From: Corynebacterium minutissimum
Lineage (GTDB): Bacteria > Actinomycetota > Actinomycetes > Mycobacteriales > Mycobacteriaceae
Reading direction: 5' to 3'
Length of the DNA: 64,000 nucleotides
Assembly: GCF_016889765.1 (NCBI RefSeq)
Contig: NZ_CP069533.1
Coordinates: 1,116,001 to 1,180,000 of the forward strand
Part shown: piece by piece, positions 24,689 to 33,812 of the stretch
Layout of the letters: each line of letters starts with the position of its first letter
Numbering within the stretch: the first letter of the stretch is position 1
Notes under the pieces: model-generated
The model's input: only the letters and a program-made list of their open reading frames with translations
Databases searched by the model: none
What the model was told of the DNA's origin: nothing
Made by a program: the position numbers and the translations under genes

Positions 24689-26395
24689 GTGAACTCACTT
24701 ATCCTCGTCTTCCTTGGACTCGCCATGATGCTGGCGGGTTATCTTTTATACTCCCGTTTCTTGGCGTCGAAGGTCTACCAGCTCTCAGATAGCTTTTCCA
24801 CGCCCGCTCACACGATGGAGGACGGCGTCGACTACGTCCCCACCAACAAGTACGTCCTCTGGGGCCACCACTTCACCTCGGTCGCCGGCGCGGCACCCAT
24901 TATTGGCCCGGCTGTCGCCGTTATCTGGGGCTGGCTCCCAGCCTTCCTGTGGGTCACGCTCGGCACGGTCTTCTTCGCTGGCATGCATGACCTCGGTGCC
25001 CTGTGGGCCTCCCAGCGCCACCGAGGCCAGTCCATCGGAACGCTTTCCGGCCGCTACATCGGCGCTCGTGGCCGCGCGCTCTTCCTCGTGGTCATCTTCC
25101 TGCTGCTCCTCATGGTCAACGCTGCCTTCGCCGTGGTGATTTCCAACCTGCTCATTTCCACCCCGACGGCCGTCATCCCCACCTGGGGCGCCATCCTTGT
25201 CGCCTTGCTCATCGGCCAAGCCATCTACCGCTTGAAGTGGAACCTACCGATTGTGTCCGTCGTCGGTGTGGCCGCGCTCTATGCGCTCATGGTTATTGGT
25301 GACCGCTTCCCGCTGGCCCTTCCGGAGACTGTCATGGGCATCCCTGACCGCGGCGTGTGGATTATTCTGCTCTTCGCCTACGCCTTCATTGCCTCCCTGC
25401 TGCCGGTGTGGGTTCTGCTCCAGCCGCGCGATTACATCAATGGCCTGCAGCTTTTCGTGGGCCTGGGCATCCTCTACGGTTCCTTCCTCATTACCCGCCC
25501 AGACATCGTTGCCCCGACCGTCTCGGACCACGTTCCGGACGATGCCCCAAACCTCATCCCGCTCCTCTTCGTCACCATTGCCTGTGGTGCTATCTCTGGC
25601 TTCCACGGTGTGGTGAGCTCTGGTACCTCATCGAAGCAGCTGGACAAGGAAACAGATGCCCGCTTCGTCGGCTACTTTGGTTCCGTTGGTGAGGGCCTCC
25701 TGGCACTTGGCACCATCGTGGCTACCACGTCCGGTTTCAAGACGGCGGCCGATTGGGAGAACATTTACAACGAGTGGAACGCTGGCGGTGTGGGCGCCTT
25801 CGTCCAGGGCGGCGGCTCGCTGATGAATGAGGGCCTGGGTATCCCTACCTCGCTCTCCGCCACCATCCTGGCCACCATGGCGGTTCTCTTCGCCGCCACC
25901 ACGATGGACTCCGGAGTGCGCCTGCAGCGCATGGTCGTCTCCGAAGCCGCCGAGCTCATGGGCCTGAAGCTCAGCGGCCTCGTTGCCACGATCATCGCCG
26001 TGGGCTGCGCGTTGGGCCTGACCTTCTCCACGGGTGTCGATGGTTCCGGCGGCATGCTCATCTGGCCGCTGTTCGGTACCACGAACCAGCTCATGGCTGG
26101 CCTGACCTTGTCCATCATCGTGGTTATCCTCACGCAGCTGCGCCGCCCGACGTGGCCGGTCATCATTCCTCTCGTCTTCGTCACCGTCATGTCCTTGTGG
26201 GCCGCAGTGCTGCAGCTCACGACGCTCTTCCAGGCGGAGAACTGGCTGCTGCTGGCCATCGATGTCGTCATCATCATTGCCGCTGTGTGGGTTATCGGCG
26301 AAGCCATCGCCGCCATCTCCCGCGCGCGCAAGGCACCGCAGGTCACGTGGGACGACGAGGACGTCGAGCCTCCGGTACCGTCTCATGCTCGATAA
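24689..26395 (+). CDS. cstA: carbon starvation protein A (pyruvate/peptide transporter family)
   Basis: 568 residues from GTG 24689, chosen because AGGTGG lies 5 bases upstream; a GTG three codons earlier is in frame. It is a large membrane protein with about 16 hydrophobic segments. Family hallmarks are VPTNKYVLWGHHFTSVAGAAPIIGPAVAVIWGW near the N-terminus, FAGMHDLGALWAS, ACGAISGFHGVVSSGTSSKQL and WPLFGTTNQLMAGL. CstA proteins transport pyruvate or peptides and respond to carbon limitation. The stop overlaps the next gene by 11 bp, making an operon with the YbdD-like and ArsA-like genes. Confidence 0.95.
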   Translation: MNSLILVFLGLAMMLAGYLLYSRFLASKVYQLSDSFSTPAHTMEDGVDYVPTNKYVLWGHHFTSVAGAAPIIGPAVAVIWGWLPAFLWVTLGTVFFAGMHDLGALWASQRHRGQSIGTLSGRYIGARGRALFLVVIFLLLLMVNAAFAVVISNLLISTPTAVIPTWGAILVALLIGQAIYRLKWNLPIVSVVGVAALYALMVIGDRFPLALPETVMGIPDRGVWIILLFAYAFIASLLPVWVLLQPRDYINGLQLFVGLGILYGSFLITRPDIVAPTVSDHVPDDAPNLIPLLFVTIACGAISGFHGVVSSGTSSKQLDKETDARFVGYFGSVGEGLLALGTIVATTSGFKTAADWENIYNEWNAGGVGAFVQGGGSLMNEGLGIPTSLSATILATMAVLFAATTMDSGVRLQRMVVSEAAELMGLKLSGLVATIIAVGCALGLTFSTGVDGSGGMLIWPLFGTTNQLMAGLTLSIIVVILTQLRRPTWPVIIPLVFVTVMSLWAAVLQLTTLFQAENWLLLAIDVVIIIAAVWVIGEAIAAISRARKAPQVTWDDEDVEPPVPSHAR

Positions 26396-26642
26396 GCTCA
26401 AGGCCTTTGGGCGCGGGCTTACCGAGTTCTACTCCGCGCCCTACCGTCGGTCCTTCGCCAAGGCGCAGCAGGAAGAAGATGACCTCTTCATGCTGCTCGT
26501 CATGTCGGAGGCCCTCGGCGTGCCGAACCCAGCTAGCTATTACACCCTGGAGTTGCTGCCGCTCATGTACGAGGATTTCCATGCCTGGCACACGCGCATG
26601 GGCATGGAGCGCTCACCGTTGAACGGAATTTCATGCTGTTAG
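26385..26642 (+). CDS. YbdD/YjiX-family small protein, CstA partner
   Basis: 85 residues. Begins MLDKLKAFGRGLTEFYSAPYRRSFAKAQQEEDD and contains the family segment YEDFHAWHTRMGM. Members are encoded next to CstA/BtsT transporters and are needed for their activity in Escherichia coli. The C-terminus differs from the usual ending (SPLNGISCC), because the gene runs into the start of the ATPase gene. The ATG at 26385 overlaps cstA by 11 bp, and the stop overlaps the following start by 10 bp, so all three are translationally coupled. Confidence 0.88.
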   Translation: MLDKLKAFGRGLTEFYSAPYRRSFAKAQQEEDDLFMLLVMSEALGVPNPASYYTLELLPLMYEDFHAWHTRMGMERSPLNGISCC

Positions 26643-27598
26643 CCCCCATCCTGTTTTTCGGCGGCAAAGGTGGCGTGGGCAAGACCACGCTGGCCACTGC
26701 CACCGCCCTGCGCCTAGCCCAGGAGGGCAAGGACGTCCTGCTCGTGTCCACGGATCCGGCCCACAATCTAGGCCACATTTGGGACGCCGCGCTTTCCGAC
26801 GTCCCCACGACCGTCCGCCCCCATCTCTCCGCCGTGGAGCTCGACCCGGCGCGGGCCACGGAGGAGCACCTGGGGGACGTCGGCAAGCAGATGCGTCGAT
26901 TCATGCCCGAGCGCCTGCACCGCGAGGTCAATCGGCAGCTAGACCTTGCCCGGCACTCACCTGGCACGCATGAGGCGGCGATGCTGGAGCGCATCGCGGA
27001 GCTCATCGAGGACCGTGCGGACTACGATCATATTGTTTTCGACACCGCACCGTCTGGGCATACTTCGCGGCTCATGGCTCTACCGGAGATCATGGCGGCC
27101 TATACCGATGGGCTGCTGGCGCGGCGCGAGAAATCCGATAAGTTCGGTGCCGTGGTGAGGGGGATGACCTCAGCAGAGAAGTCGGTATCCACCAGCTCCA
27201 TGGACCCGGTTGATCGTCGCAACCAAGAGATTCGCTCCACGCTGCTCACACGCCGCCGCCGCTTCGAGCGCCTGCGAACTGCGCTGACAAGCGCCTCAAC
27301 GACCACCTTCTATCTCGTTCTCACCGCCGACCGCACCCCAGTGTTGGAAACAGCTGAGTTCTTCGAAGAGCTCACCGCCAACGGAGTTCATGTAGGTGGG
27401 CTCGTGGTCAACCGCCGCACGCCGGACAGCCAGGATGCGTTCTTAGCGCAGCGCCGCGCCTCCGAGGACGAGGCACTCGCACTCCTGGCACAGGCGCTGC
27501 CTGGTCAGCCAATCGTGGAAATCCCTTGGCTGCCACATGAAGTGTCTACACCGGAGGTGCTGACTGCGCTGGCGGATTCCCTACCACAAAGTCTTTGA
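26633..27598 (+). CDS. ArsA/GET3-like ATPase
   Basis: 321 residues, a single ATPase domain. The deviant P-loop FGGKGGVGKTT (residues 9-19) and STDPAHNLGHIWD, the switch-like element, are diagnostic, as are FDTAPSGHTSRLMALP and VVNRRTP. Arsenical-pump ATPases usually have two such domains and sit in ars operons. Here there is one domain, no ars gene nearby, and the gene is fused into the cstA-ybdD operon. A role in arsenite export is therefore doubtful; a regulatory or membrane-protein role is conceivable but unproven. Its 3' end overlaps the convergent LysR gene by 53 bp. Confidence 0.85.
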   Translation: MLLAPILFFGGKGGVGKTTLATATALRLAQEGKDVLLVSTDPAHNLGHIWDAALSDVPTTVRPHLSAVELDPARATEEHLGDVGKQMRRFMPERLHREVNRQLDLARHSPGTHEAAMLERIAELIEDRADYDHIVFDTAPSGHTSRLMALPEIMAAYTDGLLARREKSDKFGAVVRGMTSAEKSVSTSSMDPVDRRNQEIRSTLLTRRRRFERLRTALTSASTTTFYLVLTADRTPVLETAEFFEELTANGVHVGGLVVNRRTPDSQDAFLAQRRASEDEALALLAQALPGQPIVEIPWLPHEVSTPEVLTALADSLPQSL

Positions 27599-28436
27599 AG
27601 CGCTCCACGGGCGGTGCCTCATCGCCGATGCGCCACACCAGGCCGAGCTCGCGATAAGCCGCGGGCTGCAGCGGGATGAGATTACTGGTCTGGAGGTACG
27701 GATCATCGAGCGGCAAGAGCGCGGAGCCCAACCCCGCGGCGACGAGCCCAGCGACGGTTGTAAGCTCCATCGACTCGAAGACGAGGCGCGGAATAAAGCC
27801 GGCGCTGGCTGCGAGGTCATCGAGGAGCATGCGCGTTCCGTACCCCGGCAACATGCCAATGAAGGGCTCATCAGCAAACTCGTTAAGGCGCACGGTGTCC
27901 CGGCCCGCAGCCCAGTGTCCTTCCGGCACCGCCAGGCCGAGGCGCTGCAGCTTGAGCTGGTGCCACCCCACCGCGGTGTCCGTGTTCGGGCGCGGCCCCA
28001 CCAGGGCCAAGTCCGATTCGCCTGCCAGCACTCGGTCCACGAGCACGCGCGCAGCTCCCTGGTGCAGGCGAATGTCCACGTGGGGGTACTCAGCGCGATA
28101 GGCCTTGAGCAGCTCTGGGACCATCCAGGTGCCCAGCGAGTGCATAAAGTCGAGCCGCACCGTACCGCGCTCAGGATCCATGAGGCGCGCCACGGCATCA
28201 CGTGCCGCAGTTTCGGCGGTGAGCATGCGGCGTGCTTGCTCGACGAAGGCGCGGCCACGCGAGTTGAGCCGCAGGCGCCGGCCACTTCGCTGGAATAGGC
28301 TCGCGCCGATGTCGGCCTCTATGCGCTGTACGCGGCGGGTTAAGGCGGGCTGGGACAGCCCAAGAGAATCCGCCGCCGCTCCCACGAGACCGTGGTCGGC
28401 CACGGCGACAACACCGCGCACATCCTCCAGATTCAT
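27546..28436 (-). CDS. LysR-family transcriptional regulator
   Basis: 296 residues from ATG 28436 (an ATG two codons upstream is possible). The N-terminal winged helix is MNLEDVRGVVAVADHGLVGAAADSLGLSQPALTRRVQRIEADIGASLFQRSGRRLRLNSRG (residues 1-60, shown here for identification only by its ends), then a LysR effector domain. It is divergent from an MFS transporter with about 70 bp between, the usual layout for a regulator and its target exporter. The ligand is unknown. Confidence 0.92.
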   Translation of the reverse strand: MNLEDVRGVVAVADHGLVGAAADSLGLSQPALTRRVQRIEADIGASLFQRSGRRLRLNSRGRAFVEQARRMLTAETAARDAVARLMDPERGTVRLDFMHSLGTWMVPELLKAYRAEYPHVDIRLHQGAARVLVDRVLAGESDLALVGPRPNTDTAVGWHQLKLQRLGLAVPEGHWAAGRDTVRLNEFADEPFIGMLPGYGTRMLLDDLAASAGFIPRLVFESMELTTVAGLVAAGLGSALLPLDDPYLQTSNLIPLQPAAYRELGLVWRIGDEAPPVERFKDFVVGNPPAQSAPPV

Positions 28437-28507
28437 GCACACCTCGCATGGTTTAAGTCACTTCTAAACATTTTACACATAACCGCGGGCAGGCCATTCT
28501 TAAAGAT

Positions 28508-29659
28508 ATGACGAGAACCCGGCGCGCCACCATCGCCATGCTCTTCGTGGGCCTGGCGATTTTTTCCTGCCTCTATCCCACCCAAGCCATGCTGCCCACG
28601 TTGGTGGAGGACATGGGCATGTCCTCCACTGAGGCCGCCATGACTATTTCCGCCGCCACCGGCGCGCTGGCCGTCTGCGTCATCCCAGTCTCCATCATTT
28701 CCGAGCGCATTGGGCGCGGCAAGCTCCTGCTTGTTTCCACGATTGCCGCCACGCTCATCGGCATGCTCGTGCCCCTTGCCCCGAACCCGGAGATCCTCAT
28801 TGCCACCCGCGCGCTTCAGGGCGCGGTCATCGCGGGCGCGCCCGCCACCGCCATGGCCTGGATTTCGGAGGAACTGGAATCCACCTACGTCGCCCGCGCC
28901 ATGGGCCTCTACATCGCTGGCACCACCATTGGTGGCCTTACCGGCCGCCTTATCCCCACTGGTTTGCTCGAGCTCACCTCCTGGCGCTGGGCGCTGTTCG
29001 GCTCCAGCCTGGTCACCCTTATCCTGGCCATCATTGCGTCGATCCTGCTGCCCTACCAGCAGAATTTCACGCCGAAGGAGATTCACTTCCGCTCAGAGCT
29101 CAGCGCCATCTTCCGCCACGGGCGCGACACCCGCCTCATCCCACTGTTTATCGTGGCTTTCGTGGCCATGGGCACCTTCGTGTCCCTTTATAACTTCTTA
29201 GGCTTCAGGCTCATCCACCATTTCCACCTCTCGCCCGGTCTGGCTGGCTTGGTTTTCCTCTTCTATCTCACGGGCACATGGTCCTCAGCCCGCGCGGGCC
29301 GGCTCGTCACGCAGGTAGGCCATGCCAACACGTTGCTGCTGTCCTGTGCGTTGTTTGCCGTGGGCATCGCGCTGTGCGCGGGATCCCTTATCCCCACCTT
29401 GCTTGGAATCGTCCTGCTCACTATTGGTTTCTTCGCCGCGCATTCGACGGCTTCGGGCTGGGTAGGCCACATCGCAACGCATGACCGCGCAGAGGCTTCG
29501 AGCCTGTATGTCTTCTTCTATTACCTGGGCAGTTCCGTCCTGGGTGCGCTGTCTGGCATGCTTTTCGACGCTCTCCCCTGGCCCGGCTTCATCGCCACCT
29601 ACGCCTTGCTGGCCGTGGGTATTGCGGGCATGAGTTGGGTTGTGAGAAAAACCGGATAA
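28508..29659 (+). CDS. MFS transporter, probable drug/metabolite exporter
   Basis: 383 residues, 12 membrane segments. The N-terminal half contains IPVSIISERIGRGKLL, corresponding to the MFS loop 2-3 motif, and ATRALQGAVIAGAPATAMAWISEE, typical of the YnfM/CynX-like group. The substrate cannot be named. It is divergent from the LysR regulator, which is its likely controller. The start is ATG at 28508. The next gene starts 11 bp after its stop on the same strand. Confidence 0.9.
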   Translation: MTRTRRATIAMLFVGLAIFSCLYPTQAMLPTLVEDMGMSSTEAAMTISAATGALAVCVIPVSIISERIGRGKLLLVSTIAATLIGMLVPLAPNPEILIATRALQGAVIAGAPATAMAWISEELESTYVARAMGLYIAGTTIGGLTGRLIPTGLLELTSWRWALFGSSLVTLILAIIASILLPYQQNFTPKEIHFRSELSAIFRHGRDTRLIPLFIVAFVAMGTFVSLYNFLGFRLIHHFHLSPGLAGLVFLFYLTGTWSSARAGRLVTQVGHANTLLLSCALFAVGIALCAGSLIPTLLGIVLLTIGFFAAHSTASGWVGHIATHDRAEASSLYVFFYYLGSSVLGALSGMLFDALPWPGFIATYALLAVGIAGMSWVVRKTG

Positions 29660-29670
29660 ACTCGTGTTTT

Positions 29671-30963
29671 ATGGACAAGTGGTCAACACGTACATGGCAT
29701 AGGAAAGCCTCCCGCCCAGTCAGCATCTGGATGATGGTCTTCCTCCTCGCCGGTGTCTCCCACATTCTTATCCCTAATTACCGCTGGGTGCTCATCCATC
29801 TTTTTACGCTGGGTATCCTCACCAACAGCATCGTGGTGTGGTCCCAGCACCTCACCGAGAAGTTTGTGCAACTCAAGCTCCCTGATTCCGCGCGGCCGCA
29901 GCAGCTCGCGCGCATCTATCTGCTCAACGTCGGCGTCATCTGCGTGCTGATAGGTCAGCTGCTCATTGAGGCATGGGAGCCTCACTGGATTCTGACGCAG
30001 GTGGGCGCTACCTTCGTTGCTGCCGCGGTGCTCTGGCACGGCGCGGTGCTCTTCGGCCTGTGGCGACAGGCGGAATCGAAACGCTTCCGGCCGGTCGTCG
30101 CCGCCTACGTGGCCTCGGCGGCCTTCCTCGCCGTGGGCGCGGCCCTCGGCGCGCTTCTTGCGGTATTCCCTGCGCATCCGCGTCTGCTCATCGCGCACGT
30201 AGCCGCCAACGTGGGTGGCTTCGTGGGCCTTGCCGCGGCAGGTTCGCTCACCATTTTGTTCCCTTCCATCTGGCGGACCAAGGGCGTCAACCCACGCATG
30301 CGCCTCAGCTTCACGCTGCTGGGCCTCGGCGTGCTGGCCACCCTCATCGGTTCCGCGTGGAACGTCCCTGAAGTGGGTCTTATCGTCTACTGCGTGGGCT
30401 GGTTGGCGAGCCTACAAGGCTGGCTGGTCAATGTCCTCACCGTGGCCGAAGATCCTCGCGGGCGCATCACTTTCCCGGCGCTCTCCGCCCTGCTCTCAGC
30501 ATTCTGGCTGGTTGGCGGCTTAACCTACTACACCGCGCAGCACTTCTTGAGCGAAGAGCCAAAGATTCCCATGCTCGCGCTTGTCGTCGGCTTTGCCGCC
30601 CAACTTCTCATTGGCGTCATGAGCTACCTCATGCCCACGACCATGGGCGGCGGCCCCTCCGCAGTGCGGGCAGGCCTGCGCGAATACAACCGCTGGGGAA
30701 TCGGACGTTCCGTCTTCATCAACGGCGGCCTCGCGCTGTGGCTGGCCACGTCCAGCTCCCTCACCATGGTTGTCGCTTCTCTGCTCAGCCTCGGTTCCAT
30801 GGCGCTTTTCCCGGTCCTTACCGCCCGCGCAGTCAAGGCTCAGAAGGCAGTGCTCCAAAAGAAGGCCGAGGGCCCAGCTCCGGAGACCACCACGGACTGG
30901 AACCAAGCGCTGATTGCCCTTGCTGTCCTCGTCCTTGTGGGCGCCCTCAGCTTCTTTATCTAA
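29671..30963 (+). CDS. multi-pass membrane protein, possibly related to the membrane region of actinobacterial copper oxidase/nitrite reductase proteins
   Basis: 430 residues from ATG 29671. About 12 hydrophobic segments. A His-containing stretch at residues 27-60 (SHILIPNYRWVLIHLFTLGILTNSIVVWSQH) and HGAVLFGLW resemble the membrane region fused to multicopper nitrite reductase-type proteins in actinobacteria. No copper oxidase domain is present. Several His residues in membrane segments (HLFTLG, WSQH, HGAVLF, HVAANVGG) could bind haem or copper. The function is unknown; database names such as carotene monooxygenase for relatives should not be trusted. It follows the MFS gene closely. Confidence 0.6.
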   Translation: MDKWSTRTWHRKASRPVSIWMMVFLLAGVSHILIPNYRWVLIHLFTLGILTNSIVVWSQHLTEKFVQLKLPDSARPQQLARIYLLNVGVICVLIGQLLIEAWEPHWILTQVGATFVAAAVLWHGAVLFGLWRQAESKRFRPVVAAYVASAAFLAVGAALGALLAVFPAHPRLLIAHVAANVGGFVGLAAAGSLTILFPSIWRTKGVNPRMRLSFTLLGLGVLATLIGSAWNVPEVGLIVYCVGWLASLQGWLVNVLTVAEDPRGRITFPALSALLSAFWLVGGLTYYTAQHFLSEEPKIPMLALVVGFAAQLLIGVMSYLMPTTMGGGPSAVRAGLREYNRWGIGRSVFINGGLALWLATSSSLTMVVASLLSLGSMALFPVLTARAVKAQKAVLQKKAEGPAPETTTDWNQALIALAVLVLVGALSFFI

Positions 30964-30996
30964 ATCCTTCGACCTCAAACCTGAGAGACGGCGCGT

Positions 30997-32433
30997 TTAG
31001 GGGTCCAGCGGCGGGATGCCCGGCGCGCCAGCGGACATCCATTCGCGGACCACGTGGGTGGCGGTGACATCGCCGGCGTTATAGCGCAGGATCTGCTCGC
31101 GGGCAGAAACGTCGCCGGCCAGTGCGGCGCGGCGAGCGTTGACTGATTCCTCGCCGTCGAAGTCCTCCGGCCACTCAAACCCCGCGACGGGCGCGACGGT
31201 CTTGAGACTCAAGCCTGACGTCCCAGCGAAGCTGCGTTTGACGTGGACAAACATGTCGACCCACTCCTCAGAGGAAATGAACTCCTCCACTTCCTGGAGC
31301 GCAGGCTGGTGGAAGCGCTCGGCAGAGCGGCGCATCCAGTGGTTTTCGCCGTGGGCAGAGTAACAGTACGCGGCAAACGTCTTACCCGCTTCGTGCGCCT
31401 GGGCCCGCAGGTTCATCAGCCACTCCCAGAACTCGGCGAAATTCTCCGCCTCGGCGCGGCCACCCAACGGCTCCCACGTGGCGAAAGGAATGTAGTCGCC
31501 ATTCAGCCGCGCGCCCCAGAGGTAGGCGCCTTGGTCGAGGTACGCCTCCATATCGACATCCACTTCGACGTCTGCACGGGGAACGCTGACCTGGCTACGA
31601 CGCAGCAACGGAATACCTTCGCGCCAGGCGGCGGCGAGGGTGGAGGGGGCGCCGAGGGAGGCGTCGATAAGCGCCTGCACCGTCTCAATCCCCCGCTCGC
31701 GGTAGGGGTTCGCACGGTCGCCCGGGAGGAAGAGGGAGATGTCATCGCGAGCCTCAAGCTGCGGCTCGCACAGATGCCAGAAGCGACACGACGCGCACTC
31801 TTTGACGCGGCGCGGGCTGTCCGGGAGAGGCTGGGCAAGTGCAGCATCGATGGGATAACGCGAGGTATCGGTCACAAAAGCCTGGGTTCGATCCTGACCA
31901 ATCGTCGCCCCGCGCCCCGAGTTGAGGCCCACCTCCTCTAGGCCGCGGGCAGCTAGGGCAAGGCGGTAGCCGTCGACGGCATGGTGTTTAATTTTGTACT
32001 TCGCCGGCAAAGGCTCGCTCAGTCCCAGGCGATGCGTGGGCACGACCACGGCGCGCGATTTTTCATTCGGACGGGCGACGCGATGATCGGAGACGATGAC
32101 TGGGGTGTAGTTCTCGCCCTCACGGATAAGGAGTTCCACGCGGACCATCCACTCGTTGGTAGAAAACACCGCGTTGGTGATGTGGGTATAGCCGTACGCC
32201 AGGGCCTCCAGCGTGGCCATAGCGCGTTCAAAGTCGGTGCCTTCAAGGTCGATGCGCCGAAAGCTGCCGGGGCCTTTGCGCGGAACGAGGGCTAGGGCGG
32301 CCTCAATGGCTGCGGCATGGCGCTCCGCGCGAGCCTGGCCCGTCGGGGTGCGCGGGATATCTGGATGCGCACGGCGCTGCACGAGGCGATAGCGGCAGCC
32401 CACAAGGTCCGTGGCGACGAGCACATCTTTCAC
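30997..32433 (-). CDS. TM0106-family RecB-like nuclease with RNase H-like C-terminal domain
   Basis: 478 residues. An early Cys (GCRYRLVQRR, Cys13) and a later cluster CASCRFWHLC (about residues 214-223) reproduce the four-cysteine arrangement of Cas4/AddB-type iron-sulphur nucleases. The expected D-ExK active-site region (VRVELLIREGENYTPVIVSDHRV) is imperfect, with DHR where ExK would be. The C-terminal half (about 290-478) looks like an RNase H-fold exonuclease domain: DVDMEAYLDQGAYLWG, SLKTVAPVAGFEWP and YNAGDVTATHVVREWM supply acidic residues. Larger family members also carry a helicase; this one does not. Confidence 0.75.
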   Translation of the reverse strand: MKDVLVATDLVGCRYRLVQRRAHPDIPRTPTGQARAERHAAAIEAALALVPRKGPGSFRRIDLEGTDFERAMATLEALAYGYTHITNAVFSTNEWMVRVELLIREGENYTPVIVSDHRVARPNEKSRAVVVPTHRLGLSEPLPAKYKIKHHAVDGYRLALAARGLEEVGLNSGRGATIGQDRTQAFVTDTSRYPIDAALAQPLPDSPRRVKECASCRFWHLCEPQLEARDDISLFLPGDRANPYRERGIETVQALIDASLGAPSTLAAAWREGIPLLRRSQVSVPRADVEVDVDMEAYLDQGAYLWGARLNGDYIPFATWEPLGGRAEAENFAEFWEWLMNLRAQAHEAGKTFAAYCYSAHGENHWMRRSAERFHQPALQEVEEFISSEEWVDMFVHVKRSFAGTSGLSLKTVAPVAGFEWPEDFDGEESVNARRAALAGDVSAREQILRYNAGDVTATHVVREWMSAGAPGIPPLDP

Positions 32434-32507
32434 ACCAGGTGAGCTTAGTAGACCACCTTGCTAAAGTTGTAGCGAGACCCTACCGATAAAAAATAAAGGA
32501 CTTTTCA

Positions 32508-33140
32508 ATGAGCTTGATCAAGAAGATCCGCAAGGCCCGCCGCGAAGCCCGCGCCGAGCTCAAGGCCGCCAAGACCCGCGCAAAGGCCGAGGTCAAGGCA
32601 GCAGATAAGGCAAGGCACCGCCAGCAGAAGCTACTGGCCAAGCAGGAGAAGGCCCTCATCAAGTCCGAGGAGAAGGGTCTGAAGAAGCGCCGCAAGCACG
32701 AGTACAAGATGGCGCAGAAGGAACTCGAGCGCATCAAGGAAGGCCGTTTTAATAAGAACAACGTCAAGCGTTACGCCGGCGCCCTGCGCACCGCAGCCCC
32801 GCTGCTGCTGCCGCTGATTTACCGCGGTATTACCGCCGCGCAGCGTGAGGTAGAAAAGAATCGCGCTAAGAAGGCGGGCGTCTCCGCTGACCAGCTCGCG
32901 TCCTTTGCTGGCCACGGCGCACCACTCAAGGCCCGCACCGCCGGCATTCGCAACTCCCTGAAGGACGCCAACGTGCCGGTCGGCTTCAAGCGTGACGTCA
33001 AGGAGCGCCTCAATGAGCTAGACGCCGCTATCGAGAACGCCGAGTACATGACCGAGCAGCAGCGTCAGCGTGCACACCGCTCCATCTCCGGTGAGATTGA
33101 CTCCATTAACGCAGACATCCAGGCCAAGCTGCGCACTTAA
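32508..33140 (+). CDS. DUF6474 family protein
   Basis: 210 residues. The first 95 are extremely rich in Lys, Arg, Ala and Glu (KKIRKARREARAELKAAKTR and onward) and will form a long charged helix or coiled coil. A short hydrophobic stretch follows (TAAPLLLPLIYRGITAA, about 100-116), then a helical C-terminal region. This matches a corynebacterial family of unknown function. ATAAAGGACTTTTCA before the ATG supplies the ribosome binding site. A rho-independent hairpin follows its stop. Confidence 0.75.
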   Translation: MSLIKKIRKARREARAELKAAKTRAKAEVKAADKARHRQQKLLAKQEKALIKSEEKGLKKRRKHEYKMAQKELERIKEGRFNKNNVKRYAGALRTAAPLLLPLIYRGITAAQREVEKNRAKKAGVSADQLASFAGHGAPLKARTAGIRNSLKDANVPVGFKRDVKERLNELDAAIENAEYMTEQQRQRAHRSISGEIDSINADIQAKLRT

Positions 33141-33159
33141 ACCACCCAGCGTTCCTGTG

Positions 33160-33182
33160 CCGCGACCTGTGAGAGGTCGCGG
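33160..33182 (+). terminator. terminator after the DUF6474 gene
   Basis: CCGCGACCT (33160-33168) and AGGTCGCGG (33174-33182) form a perfect 9-bp stem, followed by TTCTCATGTTTT. Confidence 0.75.
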
Positions 33183-33494
33183 TTCTCATGTTTTCGGCGC
33201 CGTGCACCGCCTCGCTCTAGACCTTTTAAAAGCGGATTTAAAAAGAGAATCATTTCCGAAATCGATTTCTCAAATGTCACGCGAAGTATCCAGTAAGGAA
33301 TATCGCCCGTTTTTCGTCACTCTCCGCTAATTTTTTCGTGTTCTGCAGTGTAGATAAATCTATTTCTCCTATATAGTCGAAGACGAGGATAAACAGCGCC
33401 TAAAGCCGCCCCTCAAAAGATAGCTTCTTTTACGAATCGCCTTCCTGCCCAGCGCACAGGGCTGGAAGGGCATAACCCTACCGTATGGAGAATC
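33183..33494 (+). promoter_or_regulatory. AT-rich upstream region of the lsr2 gene
   Basis: 312 bp without a gene and clearly AT-richer than its surroundings. It includes a perfect 12-bp palindrome, GAAATCGATTTC (33258-33269), and several TATA-like tracts near 33350-33385. Lsr2 proteins bind AT-rich DNA, so self-binding here is likely but inferred. Confidence 0.45.
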
Positions 33495-33812
33495 ATGGCT
33501 CGCCGCGAAGTAACGCAGTTCTTTGATGACCTTGACAATAGCCCGCTTACTGAAGAAGAACTTACCGTCATCCGTTTTAGCGTTGACGGGAAGGATTATC
33601 TCCTGGATGTTTCCAAGGAGAATGCAGAGAAGTTTCACGCCGCAATGGAACCTTTTGTGAAGGCTGCTCGCCACCCCATCAAAAAGGAAACCCGCAGCTA
33701 CAAACCCGCTGATGTCCGCGAATGGGCAGCCAAGCACGGCTACGAGGTAGCTGAGCGCGGCAAGATTCGCAACGACGTTATTTTGGCCTACCGCGACGCC
33801 AACAACCTTTAA
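33495..33812 (+). CDS. lsr2: Lsr2-like nucleoid-associated protein
   Basis: 105 residues. The N-terminal dimerisation part (about 1-55) contains EEELTVIRFSVDGKDYLLDVSKENAEKF, matching Lsr2 strand-strand-helix. The C-terminal DNA-binding domain is VREWAAKHGYEVAERGKIRNDVILAYRDAN, where the AT-hook-like RGR of mycobacterial Lsr2 reads RGK. Such proteins bind AT-rich, often foreign, DNA in the minor groove and silence it (CgpS in C. glutamicum). GGAGAATC precedes the ATG. The end overlaps the convergent response regulator gene by 4 bp. Other lsr2 copies may exist elsewhere in the genome. Confidence 0.88.
   Translation: MARREVTQFFDDLDNSPLTEEELTVIRFSVDGKDYLLDVSKENAEKFHAAMEPFVKAARHPIKKETRSYKPADVREWAAKHGYEVAERGKIRNDVILAYRDANNL

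Noticed and set aside
26633..27598. Arsenic resistance operon
   Set aside because: The ATPase is ArsA-like, but there is no arsB, arsC, arsR or arsD gene nearby.
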